Source of the DNA: Persicitalea sp963716085
Lineage (GTDB): Bacteria > Bacteroidota > Bacteroidia > Cytophagales > Spirosomataceae
DNA length: 64,000 nt
Direction of reading: 5' to 3'
NCBI GenBank assembly: GCA_963716085.1
Contig: OY970288.1
Location: 2,108,001 to 2,172,000 of the forward strand
Under the pieces are notes generated by a model. It had not been told where the DNA came from. It ran no database searches and was given only the letters and a program-made list of their open reading frames with translations. Position numbers and translations under genes: made by a program. This document shows, one piece after another, positions 25,874 through 35,300 of the stretch. How positions within the stretch are numbered: position 1 is the first letter of the stretch; each line of letters starts with the position of its first letter.

Positions 25874-27091
25874 TTATTTATCAATCAACTGCCGCAAATC
25901 GGCTTCGTAAACCCTTCCCTCACGGTCGGAAGCAAGGATAATCCAGGGGGCATTTTGTGGAAAAGGTTTCTTTGGCCCGGTAATGTCGTTGATGCGGTTA
26001 TCGCTGCTCCATTCCATGGTTTCGGGGGCGATTACGTCTGTCTGCTTCACAAGTACCCCGGCTTGGGTGGTATCTATCCGGCCAAATACAATTCGTCCCT
26101 GATTGGGGGATTTCTTATTGTAAATGGTATGTCCGGCAAGTACCAGGTCGGAGCCTTCCGCAGCTACCACAGCGGGGCGGCTCGGCAAATCGGGCGGGAG
26201 GAGGGGAGCGTAGGGATAATTGTACCATTGCCCGGTCGGGGCGCGCACGCGAAGTACCAGTTGCGGCTCTCCGACTACATCCAAACTATTCTTGGACGCC
26301 ACCCACAGCGTCCCATCGGGTGAGAGAGCCGTATTGAGGTGATCGTCGGCGGTGGCGTTACCGGATTCGATAACGGTCTGCGGCTCCCACTCGGCAGAGG
26401 GTTTGTCTGCCTGATGTACCCTGATGACCACAGTTTCCGTCGTCTGATTTGACCAAACCACTCCCACGCCTTCGGGTAGTTCCGTAACCACGCAGATATC
26501 GTCTTTGTCCAGTCCCTCGGCCAGAAGAATAGGATTTGTCCAGTTTCTCGCCCTGCGGGCGGCACGCCAAACACATACTTTTCCGTCCGCTACCGCCGCA
26601 ACCCACCATCGCCCGGCCTTGTCCTGCGCGATGGTGGCGGTTTCTATTCTGGATTCTGGATTCGGAGGAAGCAGCGTGGCGAGCATCCTGCTTTCCCAAA
26701 TTTGATTCGTCTTCTGACCTTTCTTGCTTAACTTTGTTACGGTCAAGGAATTGGTGCCTACCCCAACAGCCACTACCTCGCTCTCATTGGCCCACACATC
26801 CGCGCGGCCAGGAGTCCCTTCGAGTTGCCTGGCGACCTCGGGATGCTCGACCCAGCCCGTAGCGCTTCGCTGCCAGAGCGAAGGGCCGGAAGCGCGCGGT
26901 AGCAAGGCCCACCAGCAACCGTCCATGAACCAAAGCTTGGATTGCGGCTTGTCGGCCGTAGGCGAAGGGGCATCGACCTGAAAAACGGGTTGAGATGCGG
27001 AAAAGGCAGATTTCACCTCCTGTGCGGATGTCGCTGCGGAGAAGGCGAAAATCAGGACGAAAAAGGTTAAAAACGATGGTTTGGTCTTCAT
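25874..27091 (-). CDS. Secreted beta-propeller-like protein of unknown function
   Basis: Protein of 405 residues with a signal peptide (MKTKPSFLTFFVLIFAFSAA, cleavage near TSAQ). The body has repeated beta-rich blocks such as TIAQDKAGRWWVAAVADGK and TALSPDGTLWVASKNSLD, resembling BNR or sialidase-type propeller blades, but no Asp-box is strict. The specific family is not recognised. The ATG at 27091 is preferred to an in-frame TTG 12 codons upstream because that TTG lies inside the terminator hairpin of the preceding gene. It lies between GMC oxidoreductase and DUF1080 genes, so it may bind or process the same keto-sugar. Confidence 0.8.
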   Translation of the reverse strand: MKTKPSFLTFFVLIFAFSAATSAQEVKSAFSASQPVFQVDAPSPTADKPQSKLWFMDGCWWALLPRASGPSLWQRSATGWVEHPEVARQLEGTPGRADVWANESEVVAVGVGTNSLTVTKLSKKGQKTNQIWESRMLATLLPPNPESRIETATIAQDKAGRWWVAAVADGKVCVWRAARRARNWTNPILLAEGLDKDDICVVTELPEGVGVVWSNQTTETVVIRVHQADKPSAEWEPQTVIESGNATADDHLNTALSPDGTLWVASKNSLDVVGEPQLVLRVRAPTGQWYNYPYAPLLPPDLPSRPAVVAAEGSDLVLAGHTIYNKKSPNQGRIVFGRIDTTQAGVLVKQTDVIAPETMEWSSDNRINDITGPKKPFPQNAPWIILASDREGRVYEADLRQLIDK

Positions 27092-27126
27092 AAAAAAAGC
27101 TCGCGCCGAAGTATCAACGCGAGCCA
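27092..27126 (-). terminator. Intrinsic terminator of the GMC oxidoreductase gene
   Basis: On the minus strand a perfect 7-bp stem GCTCGCG / CGCGAGC with a 12-nt loop is followed by seven T. The T run touches the ATG of the next gene directly, leaving no room for a separate leader. Confidence 0.75.
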
Positions 27127-27145
27127 AAATTCATTGAGCATTTTT

Positions 27146-28864
27146 TTACAAATTCCCCTTCTTCAACTCCTTCACCGCCCAGTCCGCCGCGCGGGCCGTG
27201 AAGGCCATGTAGGTAAGGGAAGGATTTTGGGTCGAAGTGGAAGTCATGCTGGCCCCGTCGGTCACGAATACGTTAGGCGCGGCGTGGAGCTGGTGGTAGG
27301 CGTTGAGCATCGAGGTCTTGGGGTCTTTGCCCATGCGCACGCCGCCCATTTCGTGGATGTCCAGTCCCGGTGCCCGCTTATCATCGCTGGTGCGGATATT
27401 GGTAAAGCCCGCCTTGGTGAACATCTCGGTCATCTGTTCCAGGTAGTCTTTGATCATCTTCTCGTCGTTGTCGTCGTAATCCACCGAGATTTTTAGCTGC
27501 GGAATACCGTAGGGGTCTTTCAGGTTAGCATCCAGCGCCACGTAGTTGCTTTCCTTCGGGATGGTTTCGCCCATCATGTGCGAACTGACGTGCCAGGGAC
27601 CGGGTGTGGGGTTGTGCAGGCTGTTTTTCAGGGCCGCGCCTTCGCCGCTATAATCGGTTTTGCTGGTACGGTTGGAGTAGAAGCCCGCCGCGTAGCCGCG
27701 CAGGAAATCCACGCCCTTATCCTGCTCGAACATATTCCGAAAACGCGGAATGTACGAACCGTTCGGACGGCGTCCCTCAGTGGTTTGATCCAGGAAACCG
27801 TCGTACTCGCCCGAGAGGCGGGCGCGGTAGTTGTGGAAGGCAAAGTACCTGCCCAGCGTGCCGCTGTCGTTGCCGAGGCCATTGGGGAAGCGTGACGAGG
27901 TGGAGTTGAGCAAAATGAGATTGCTATTGAGTGCAGCGGCATTGACGAAAATAATTTTGGCGTAAAACTCCATCATGTCGCCCGTCTCGGCGTCGATCAC
28001 TCGCACGCCCGTAGCCTTGTTCTTCTTGGTATCATAGATGACCGAATGCACCACCGAATGGGGGCGCAGCGTCATGTTCCCCGTCTTCAACGCCCAGGGG
28101 ATGGTGGACGAATTACTGCTGAAATACCCGCCAAACGGACAACCCCGCTCGCACATCACGCGGTGCTGGCACTTGGCGCGGCCCTGATCGTAGTGAATCT
28201 GTTGCGGCTCAGTGATGTGGGCTGCGCGCCCGATAATGATGTGGCGGTCTTTGTAGTTCTGCGCCACTTTTTCCTTGAAGTACTTCTCCACACAGGTCAG
28301 CTCGTGCGGCGGCAGGAACTCACCGTCGGGCAGTGATTTCAAACCGTCTTTGTTGCCCGTGATACCGGCAAATTTCTCCACATGGCTGTACCAGGGCGCA
28401 ATGTCGTCGTAGCCGATAGGCCAAGGTACCGCGAACCCATCGCGGGCCGGGCCCTCGAAATCGTACTTGCTCCAGCGTTGCGTTTGCCGCGCCCACAGCA
28501 GCGACTTGCCACCGACCTGGTAGCCCCTGATCCAGTCGAAGGGTTTTTCCTGCACGTAAGGCTGCTCCTCATCTTTAATGAAGAAGTGCGCTGAGCTTTC
28601 TTTCCAGTTGTAGCATTTGCTCTGGATAGGATTGGCTTTCACCGCCTCCAACGGCATCCGTTCGCGGTGCGGAAACTCCCAAGGCAATTTATTAGTGGTA
28701 GGGTAGTCCACGTTGTGCTTTACATCGCGGCCGCGCTCGAGTACCAAGGTTTTCAACCCTTTCTCGGTCAGTTCTTTGGCGGCCCAGCCGCCACTGATAC
28801 CCGAGCCAATGACGATAGCATCGTAAGTGCGGGCTTTTTGGGTGTCTATGTTGAAATAAGGCAT
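27146..28864 (-). CDS. GMC-family FAD oxidoreductase, likely glucoside 3-dehydrogenase catalytic subunit
   Basis: Flavoprotein of 572 residues. The FAD-binding fold has GSGISGGWAAKELTEKGLKT (about 21-40). The GMC_oxred C-terminal part has HEMGGVRMG and TQNPSLTYMAFTARAA, which give the usual His/Asn pair. A cysteine cluster CQHRVMCERGCPFGGYF near 228-244 fits the membrane-linked sugar dehydrogenases of this family. The gene follows, by 3 bp, a Tat-exported gluconate-dehydrogenase-subunit-3 protein; such pairs include glucoside 3-dehydrogenases, which oxidise the C3 hydroxyl of sugars. It has no signal peptide of its own, consistent with hitch-hiker Tat export with its partner. Gluconate or another polyol are alternative substrates. 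Confidence 0.88.
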   Translation of the reverse strand: MPYFNIDTQKARTYDAIVIGSGISGGWAAKELTEKGLKTLVLERGRDVKHNVDYPTTNKLPWEFPHRERMPLEAVKANPIQSKCYNWKESSAHFFIKDEEQPYVQEKPFDWIRGYQVGGKSLLWARQTQRWSKYDFEGPARDGFAVPWPIGYDDIAPWYSHVEKFAGITGNKDGLKSLPDGEFLPPHELTCVEKYFKEKVAQNYKDRHIIIGRAAHITEPQQIHYDQGRAKCQHRVMCERGCPFGGYFSSNSSTIPWALKTGNMTLRPHSVVHSVIYDTKKNKATGVRVIDAETGDMMEFYAKIIFVNAAALNSNLILLNSTSSRFPNGLGNDSGTLGRYFAFHNYRARLSGEYDGFLDQTTEGRRPNGSYIPRFRNMFEQDKGVDFLRGYAAGFYSNRTSKTDYSGEGAALKNSLHNPTPGPWHVSSHMMGETIPKESNYVALDANLKDPYGIPQLKISVDYDDNDEKMIKDYLEQMTEMFTKAGFTNIRTSDDKRAPGLDIHEMGGVRMGKDPKTSMLNAYHQLHAAPNVFVTDGASMTSTSTQNPSLTYMAFTARAADWAVKELKKGNL

Positions 28865-28867
28865 TTT

Positions 28868-29434
28868 TTAGCGGTCTGCTTTGGGTCGTGGATTGTTAGG
28901 ATTGGCCAGGGCTTCTTCTTTGGTCAAAGGCACGCAGCCATGCCAGCGGCCCGGCACCATTTCGTAGTGCGTAATGTTGGTCATCACGTATTCCGAATTC
29001 ATGTAGCCCTGAATGGTGAGGTTCTTGACCAAAGGAAAAAAGGCCTTGACGCTAGAATCGTCGCTGAGTCCCAAACCTTCCAGAATGTGAATGCGCTGGG
29101 CGGGCGTGCCCTGGGTGAATGATTTCCTGAAGGTACTTTGGCTGTACTTGTCCAGTGAAGCTAAGCCGTCGGTCAGCGTCTTTTGCGCCTCGGGTTCGTA
29201 GCAGTCGGCCACCATGCGTTGTACGAAGCGGTGAACGTTCAGCTCCTTCGCGCCGGGCGTGTCGGTGACGGGGATGAAGGTCTCGACCACCTCGGCCAGC
29301 ATGTCGTCCTCGGCGACGGTCAGAAAGCCGACTTTTTGGATTTTATCGGCATTCCAGCCGTTGGCCCAGGCGGGCAGGGCAATCATCGCGCCCATGGTGG
29401 CGGCGACGTTTTTGAGGGCGGTGCGTCTTTGCAT
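28868..29434 (-). CDS. Gluconate 2-dehydrogenase subunit 3 family protein (Tat-exported)
   Basis: Protein of 188 residues with an N-terminal twin-arginine signal (MQRRTALKNVAATMGAMIAL, cleavage near PAWA). The body matches the small subunit of FAD sugar dehydrogenases: AEVVETFIPVTDTPGAKELN, then HRFVQRMVADCY. It probably carries the catalytic GMC subunit encoded 3 bp downstream through the Tat system and anchors or stabilises it. No cytochrome c subunit is encoded nearby, so the electron acceptor is unknown. It is the first gene of the operon. Confidence 0.88.
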   Translation of the reverse strand: MQRRTALKNVAATMGAMIALPAWANGWNADKIQKVGFLTVAEDDMLAEVVETFIPVTDTPGAKELNVHRFVQRMVADCYEPEAQKTLTDGLASLDKYSQSTFRKSFTQGTPAQRIHILEGLGLSDDSSVKAFFPLVKNLTIQGYMNSEYVMTNITHYEMVPGRWHGCVPLTKEEALANPNNPRPKADR

Positions 29435-29632
29435 TTTGTTGAATTGTGGATGGATTGATTTCCCGATTTACAAACCCAACCCGGTGCAGGTTGTTGGTTG
29501 CCGATCATTTTAAAAAACAAAGCCAAAAGTAAATAGGATATACCGCTAACGGAAGAGAAGATCTAAAATTGCTGTGGTCCAACTGTGCACGGTACTCAAC
29601 AGCGTCTTAGCGTTTTTGAGAAGATTTACAAC

Positions 29633-29659
29633 AAAATCGATTCTTTGGAGATCGATTTT
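29633..29659. other. Hairpin upstream of the lipoprotein gene
   Basis: Nine-bp perfect stem AAAATCGAT / ATCGATTTT with a 9-nt loop, about 60 bp before the lipoprotein start. It could be a regulatory leader structure or an old terminator. The remaining 29435-29720 interval holds nothing else recognisable. Confidence 0.35.
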
Positions 29660-29720
29660 TGGATAGTTAAAATAATGATGGCAAATTTCTAGTTTATTTT
29701 AGGAGTCACCCAAGATAGGT

Positions 29721-30221
29721 ATGTCAAAGCACTTGCTATTTTTGCTCTGTTGCGTGCCATCGGCATTGCTTCTGATCGGCTGCTCGGCAAATCGGCAAAT
29801 CCGCGCCCATTCGCTGCCCAACTATTCTGCGGCTGCCCTCCATCAAATCATGTTTCTAGATTTTGAACTTAGCAGGCCCGAGTCAAATAAACCAGAAAGG
29901 GTAGTATTGACAAATGCCATTTTTGGGAAGGGTGAAACGAAAAATTCGAACCGGTCAACAGAGGCAACTCATCAAATCAAACTAGTGCTTCATTATAAAG
30001 ACGGTCCGCCCCTCGTCACCCAATATTTCGAGCATCCGCTTTTTGAGGATATAGAGGTTGCAAATGCAAATGGATCCTTTCAACGACATCCGGCCGACAC
30101 CCAGTCCGCAACACTGTCGATCCGATTCCAGTATACTGTTGATCTAGTCAAATTAGCGCTGTACAGCTCATCCCCAAATCAGGACGAACAACTGATTTAT
30201 ACCCTACCCATAAGGCCATGA
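29721..30221 (+). CDS. Hypothetical lipoprotein coupled to the M64 peptidase
   Basis: Protein of 166 residues with a lipoprotein signal (MSKHLLFLLCCVPSALLLIG, Cys at 21). The mature part is beta-rich (MFLDFELSRPESNKPERVVL, TLSIRFQYTVDLVKLALYS) and has no family I recognise. Its stop overlaps the start of the peptidase gene by 4 bp (ATGA), so it is co-translated and probably works with the peptidase or its export. Confidence 0.75.
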   Translation: MSKHLLFLLCCVPSALLLIGCSANRQIRAHSLPNYSAAALHQIMFLDFELSRPESNKPERVVLTNAIFGKGETKNSNRSTEATHQIKLVLHYKDGPPLVTQYFEHPLFEDIEVANANGSFQRHPADTQSATLSIRFQYTVDLVKLALYSSSPNQDEQLIYTLPIRP

Positions 30222-32041
30222 AAGTACGTTTTACCATTCTAGTCTTTTCGTTCATTGCTGGCTGCTCATGGTGCCATGCGCAGATTTTTACAGTCGACAC
30301 GCTCCAGAAAACGGGTTCCATCGATCGTCGTATCAATGTAGTCATTCTGGGAGATGGCTTTACCCAAAGCGAGTTGCCCAGATTCGATAGTACGGCCAGG
30401 AAATTCATGTCTTTTTTTCTGGAATACAAACCATTTGATGCCTATCGGAATTATTTCAACTTTTTCGCCATTCGGGTGCCGTCCAACGAAAGCGGAGCTA
30501 CCAATCCTGGCACTGCTCCCGACCGCTACCGGGCCCAGCCCGTCGAGACAAAGGATACCTACTTTGGTTCGTCGTTCGGGACTAATAACATCCACCGGTA
30601 TGTAGTCATGACGAAAAGATCCGCATTCACCAACGTAATGGCTCGGAATTTCCCCGCTTACGATCTGGCTGTTCTCATCGTCAACTCGCCCTGGTATGGT
30701 GGGTCGGGGGGAAGTCCTGCTACGTTTACACTCAGCGAAGCGGCTAATCGGGTCGGCGTTCACGAAATCGGGCACTTGTTTTCGTCTTTGGCGGATGAAT
30801 ACTGGGCGGGACCCGCAGAAAGGGCGAACATGACCGGTAACAAGGATCCTGCTAACGTAAGATGGAAAAACTGGCTGGATCGGTCCGACATCGGTATCTT
30901 TCAGCATTCGGGTGATGTTTCCGCAGCGAACTGGTACAAGCCTTCGAACCATAGCTGCACAATGGAACGGAGCGATAAACCCTTCTGTGCGGTCTGTCGG
31001 GAAGCTACAGCCAACAGGATTATGGAGCTGGTAAAACCAGTAGAGACAATCTTGCCTCCCCCCGAATCGCGCGTAGTAGTAAGCGCACCCACCCAATTTC
31101 AGTTGGGATTGCTTTTACCAGAACCCAACACACTTAGGATAGAGTGGCGGCTGAATGATGTACCGCTCGATCACAAGGCGCCGCAGATAAGCATCAGTGA
31201 CAGCCAGTTGGTGCAGAGGGTCAGTGTGCTGAGTGTTTCGGTACTTGACACAACGGGGTATATCCGACTCGTCGGCCACCCCCGGCAGCACACCTACATG
31301 TATAGCTGGACGCTTGAAAGAGCCAATTCTGAGGCATATTTTAAAGTGTTAAATTCAGAATCGACCGTCTGTTCGGGTCAAAGCGTTACCCTCTCTACCC
31401 GAAACTGCGAAGGAGCAATTACTTGGTCCACCGGATCTACAGATACAACCATATCCGTTTTTCCTACGCAATCCACTACGTACTCGGCCGTGTGCGTTAC
31501 TAAAAATGCTCCTGACCAAACTGAGAAGGTGGACATAACCGTCAGTCCACTGCCAGCCGTCGAAGCAGGTAACACGGGCCCTTATTTGGAAGGCCAGATT
31601 GTACAATTGACTTCCAATGGCGGAGTCAGTTACGTCTGGACTGGACCCGACAATTTCTCGTCGGTAGAAAAGTACCCCTATATCCCGGCGGCTAATTCGG
31701 GCATGGCCGGTACCTATACCTTGACCGTGACGTCAGCGGAAGGTTGTGTGAACAGTGCCCAAACTACCGTGGAGGTCAGTCCGATCCTGGCAGCAGCGAA
31801 CACTGCTGACGAAGCCGTCCGGGTATTTCCCAACCCTGTCAAGGGTTGGGTTCAGATCAGAAGTTCGCTCCCCGGCAGGCAGAGTATCGTGCTGCTGGAT
31901 GTGGATGGCCGTGAGATACTCAGGAAATCGTTCGATAAGGTCACCGAGATCAATACCAGTCGATTGCCAGGCAAACTGTATTTATACCGTATCGGTAATG
32001 AGCAACATAGCGCAACGGGCAAGTTGATTCTATTGGACTGA
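30218..32041 (+). CDS. Secreted M64-family (IgA peptidase-like) metallopeptidase with type IX signal
   Basis: Protein of 607 residues. A signal peptide (about 1-22) precedes an M64 catalytic domain with NVVILGDGFTQSEL (40-53) and the zinc motif HEIGH at 182-186 followed by SSLADEY. Two Ig/PKD-like beta domains (about 370-520) follow. A C-terminal type IX secretion sorting domain includes VFPNPVKGWVQIRSS and ends SATGKLILLD. It is therefore probably exported by the PorSS and attached to or released from the cell surface. The gene is coupled to the upstream lipoprotein gene. The protein target is unknown; IgA cleavage should not be assumed in a free-living bacterium. Confidence 0.9.
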   Translation: MKVRFTILVFSFIAGCSWCHAQIFTVDTLQKTGSIDRRINVVILGDGFTQSELPRFDSTARKFMSFFLEYKPFDAYRNYFNFFAIRVPSNESGATNPGTAPDRYRAQPVETKDTYFGSSFGTNNIHRYVVMTKRSAFTNVMARNFPAYDLAVLIVNSPWYGGSGGSPATFTLSEAANRVGVHEIGHLFSSLADEYWAGPAERANMTGNKDPANVRWKNWLDRSDIGIFQHSGDVSAANWYKPSNHSCTMERSDKPFCAVCREATANRIMELVKPVETILPPPESRVVVSAPTQFQLGLLLPEPNTLRIEWRLNDVPLDHKAPQISISDSQLVQRVSVLSVSVLDTTGYIRLVGHPRQHTYMYSWTLERANSEAYFKVLNSESTVCSGQSVTLSTRNCEGAITWSTGSTDTTISVFPTQSTTYSAVCVTKNAPDQTEKVDITVSPLPAVEAGNTGPYLEGQIVQLTSNGGVSYVWTGPDNFSSVEKYPYIPAANSGMAGTYTLTVTSAEGCVNSAQTTVEVSPILAAANTADEAVRVFPNPVKGWVQIRSSLPGRQSIVLLDVDGREILRKSFDKVTEINTSRLPGKLYLYRIGNEQHSATGKLILLD

Positions 32042-32064
32042 TGGACTGATGGACTGATGGACTG
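32035..32064. repeat. GGACTGAT octamer repeat over the M64 stop codon
   Basis: Three full and one partial copy of GGACTGAT in tandem; the first copy contains the TGA stop of the peptidase gene. Confidence 0.85.
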
Positions 32065-32194
32065 AGAGGGGAGTAGAATTACTGTCGGATAAGGATAATA
32101 ACCAGCTCTCTCCCGAATCATGACAAGATAAACTCCTCCTTATCTTCCAAAAATCGCTTGATCACTTTTTTAAAATATATTTCTCGAAAATACA

Positions 32195-32256
32195 ACTTTT
32201 TGGGAATTGATTCCCAAAAAGTCATAACTATTCAGGAATCAATTCCCAAAAAGTCA
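32195..32256. repeat. Palindrome with a partial second copy
   Basis: A perfect 13-bp inverted repeat (ACTTTTTGGGAAT, 2-nt centre, ATTCCCAAAAAGT; 32195-32222) is followed by a second GGAATCAATTCCC block. The 15-mer ATTCCCAAAAAGTCA occurs at 32210 and 32242. It lies in the AT-rich gap between two convergent genes. Confidence 0.75.
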
Positions 32257-32260
32257 ATTT

Positions 32261-32310
32261 TAAAAACAAAAATAGGGAGCTTACAGACCCGTTAAATCTG
32301 CAAACTCCCT
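32261..32310 (-). terminator. Intrinsic terminator of the Asp-box propeller gene
   Basis: A stem of about 14 bp with a few G-U pairs (outer AGGGAG / CTCCCT) and a 9-nt loop. On the minus strand it is followed by TATTTTTGTTTTT. It lies 24 bp after the stop of the propeller gene and may also stop convergent transcripts. Confidence 0.85.
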
Positions 32311-32333
32311 TCGTGTTTGTTAGGCAAACTTTC

Positions 32334-35300
32334 TCAATTTACAATAATCGCCTTCATTTCCGTCTGCCGCGCCGCGTTGTTGAACGTCGGCACGTCGCGG
32401 CTCAGGATTTTCGATAGCGTGTCGAGCTGCGCGTCGATCTTTTTGGAGATCGCCTCGTAAGCTTCGTAACTGGATGCCGTGGGCTTACTGTCGCCCGACA
32501 TCACCACCGTTTTCACGCCCGCCAGCTTGTCGTTCAGCTGAATCGGGAAGTTAAGCGGATCTTGTCCTGCCTTCGACTTGGGCTGCATCAGCGTGTTTTC
32601 GATCTTTTCCAGTTCTTCCAGCATCGGCTTCGAAAGTTCTTTGAGTTGCTTCGAGACGGTCGAATCTTTCACCGACTTCATATAATCACCGATCTGCTTC
32701 CGTACGCTGCGGATTTTGTTGATGCCCTCGTGGGTCTCCGATAGCTTGTCGTTGATTTTTTGGGCCAGGTCGAACTGGGCCTTGAAATCGGCGTCGGTGG
32801 CTTTGAGGCGCGGATCCTTCATGATCTCGAAATTCTCCTTGCCAATCAGCTTATCGCCCGCGTACAGGTGAACCTGGTAGGTGCCCGGCACCGCCTTGGC
32901 CCCGATGCCCGAGCCCGACCACATCACGTTGGTGCCTTCCACTTTGGTGGCATCGGCGTAGCGCATATCCCACACGAAAACGTTGGTTCCGGCTTGTGTG
33001 GGGAGCGTACCGGGGCGGGTGACGGTTTCGTCGGTGTAGAACTCTTTAGTGACCTTGATCGGCTCGCCTTTTTTGTCCTTGGTGCTAGAGTAGCTGCTCA
33101 CCGTGTCGCCGCTGGCGGTCAGAAAGTGCATTTTCAATTCCTCTTTTGCGGCATCCTTCATGTAATAACGAACCACCGCGCCGTTGGCCGGATTCTTGCC
33201 CGCCGAGGGTATTTCCTGTTTCGCCTGGCCGCCGCTCATGCGGTAGGCGTGGGAGGGTTTGAAAAGGTGCGCCTCGGACTGGGCGATTTCCTTGTTCAGC
33301 GCGTGCAGCGGGCTAATGTCGTCCAGAATCCAGAACGAGCGGCCGTGCGTGGCGACGACGATGTCTTTCTCGCGCTTCTGGATGACCAGGTCGTGAATCG
33401 GCGTCGTCGGCAGGTTGAGTTGCAGCGACTGCCACGAGTCGCCCCCGTCGAACGAGGCCCAAACGCCCTGTTCGGTACCCGCGTACAGGAAATCTTTTTT
33501 GTTCGGGTCTTCGCGGATGACGCGCGTAAACTGGTCGGCGGGAATACCGTCGGTAATCATTTTCCAGGATTTGCCGTAATCGGTCGATTTGAGCAGATAG
33601 GGCCTGAAATCGTTCAGCTTGTAGCGCGTGGCGGCCAGATACACCGTCGCCTTGTCGTGCGGCGACACTTCCACGATGCTCATCAGTGAAAACTCGGGTA
33701 GGAGTGAGGATTTGGGCGTAATATCCTCCCAGTTTTTACCGCCGTCCTTACTAACGTGGACGAGGCCATCGTCCGAGGCGGCGTAGAAAACGCCTTTTTC
33801 CAGAGTTGATTCTTCAAAGGCAAAGATCGTCGCGTAGGTTTCTACGCCCGTGTTGTCCTTGCTGATCGGCCCGCCGCTGGCGCCCATTGTGCTGGCTTCG
33901 TGGCGCGTGAGGTCGGGACTGATCTTTTCCCAACTCTGGCCCCGGTCGGTGGACTTGTGCACATACTGTGAGGCCACATACATCGTATTGGGGTCGTGGG
34001 GCGAAAACATGATCGGGAAAGTCCACTGGAAGCGGTACTCGCGGGTGTCGGAGCCGTGGCCCATGTAGAATTCGGGATAGACGTTGATAAGCCGCCGCTC
34101 GCCCGTTTTGTGGTTGTCGACGCTCAGAAACCCGTCGTAACTGCCGCCGTACGTAATGTCGGGGTTCAGCGGATCTTCCACCACGTAGCCCGACTCGCCG
34201 CCCGCCACGGGCCACCAGTCGTCCGTGTCGATGGTGTAGCCGTTGGAGCGGCTGGCGATGCGCACGGTGCTGTTGTCCTGCTGCGCACCATAGACGTTGT
34301 AGGGAAACTGGTTGTCGGTGTGGACATGGTAAAACTGCGCCGTCGGAATATCCAGTTCGGTAAAATTGCCGCCGCCGTTGAAAGTCACCTCCCCGCCGCC
34401 GTCATCGGCGATGATGAAGTTTTCGGAGTTGTCGGGGTTGATCCACACATCGTGCGTGTCGCCGTGATGAACGTCGATTTCGGTAAAGCTCTTGCCGCCA
34501 TCGAAAGACTTGTAAGCGTTGACATTCAGCACGATCAAACCGTTCTCGTTCTTCGGGTCGGCCGCCACGTTCATGTAGTACCAGGGCCGCTGCTTCAGGT
34601 TGGGGTCTTCATTGATGAGGCTCCAGGTGGCACCGGCATCCTCCGAACGATACAGCCCGCCTTTCTCCTTATTCTCGATCATGGCGTAAATCCGGTTGGA
34701 ATTCGCGGGAGAAACCGACAGGCCGATTTTACCCAAAATACCCTTGGGCATTCCCGGATTCTTGGTGATCTCTTTCCAGGTGTCGCCGCCATCCACCGAC
34801 TTGTACAGGCCGCTGCCCGCGCCACCGCTACTCATCGAAAAATGGTTGCGGTAAGCCTGCCACAAGGCGGCGTACAGGACGTTGGCGTTGTTCGGATCCA
34901 TCTTCACGTCCACGGCTCCGGTGCTGTCGTTTTTGGCCAGCACCAGTTTCCAGGTATCGCCGCCATCCTTGGAGCGATAAACGCCGCGCTCGGGATTGGC
35001 TCCGAAAATATTGCCCATCGCCGAAACATAAAGGAGATCGGGATTGGTGGGGTGCACCTGGATGTTGGCAATCGCATTGCCCTTTTCCAGACCGATATGC
35101 CGCCAGGACTTACCCGCGTCGGTGGATTTGTACATGCCGTCGCCGTAGGAAATATTCCCCCGGATGTCGGTTTCACCCGTCCCGGCGTAAATGACGTTGG
35201 CGTTGGAAGGGGCCACGGCGATGGCTCCTACCGAACTGGCCTTGAACGTGGAGTCCGAAACCGGCATCCAGTCGTTGCCGCCGTTGGTGGTTTTCCAGAC

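Noticed and set aside
30266..31096. 276-codon minus-strand frame inside the M64 peptidase gene
   Set aside because: It lies opposite the HEIGH-containing catalytic domain and shows no motif.
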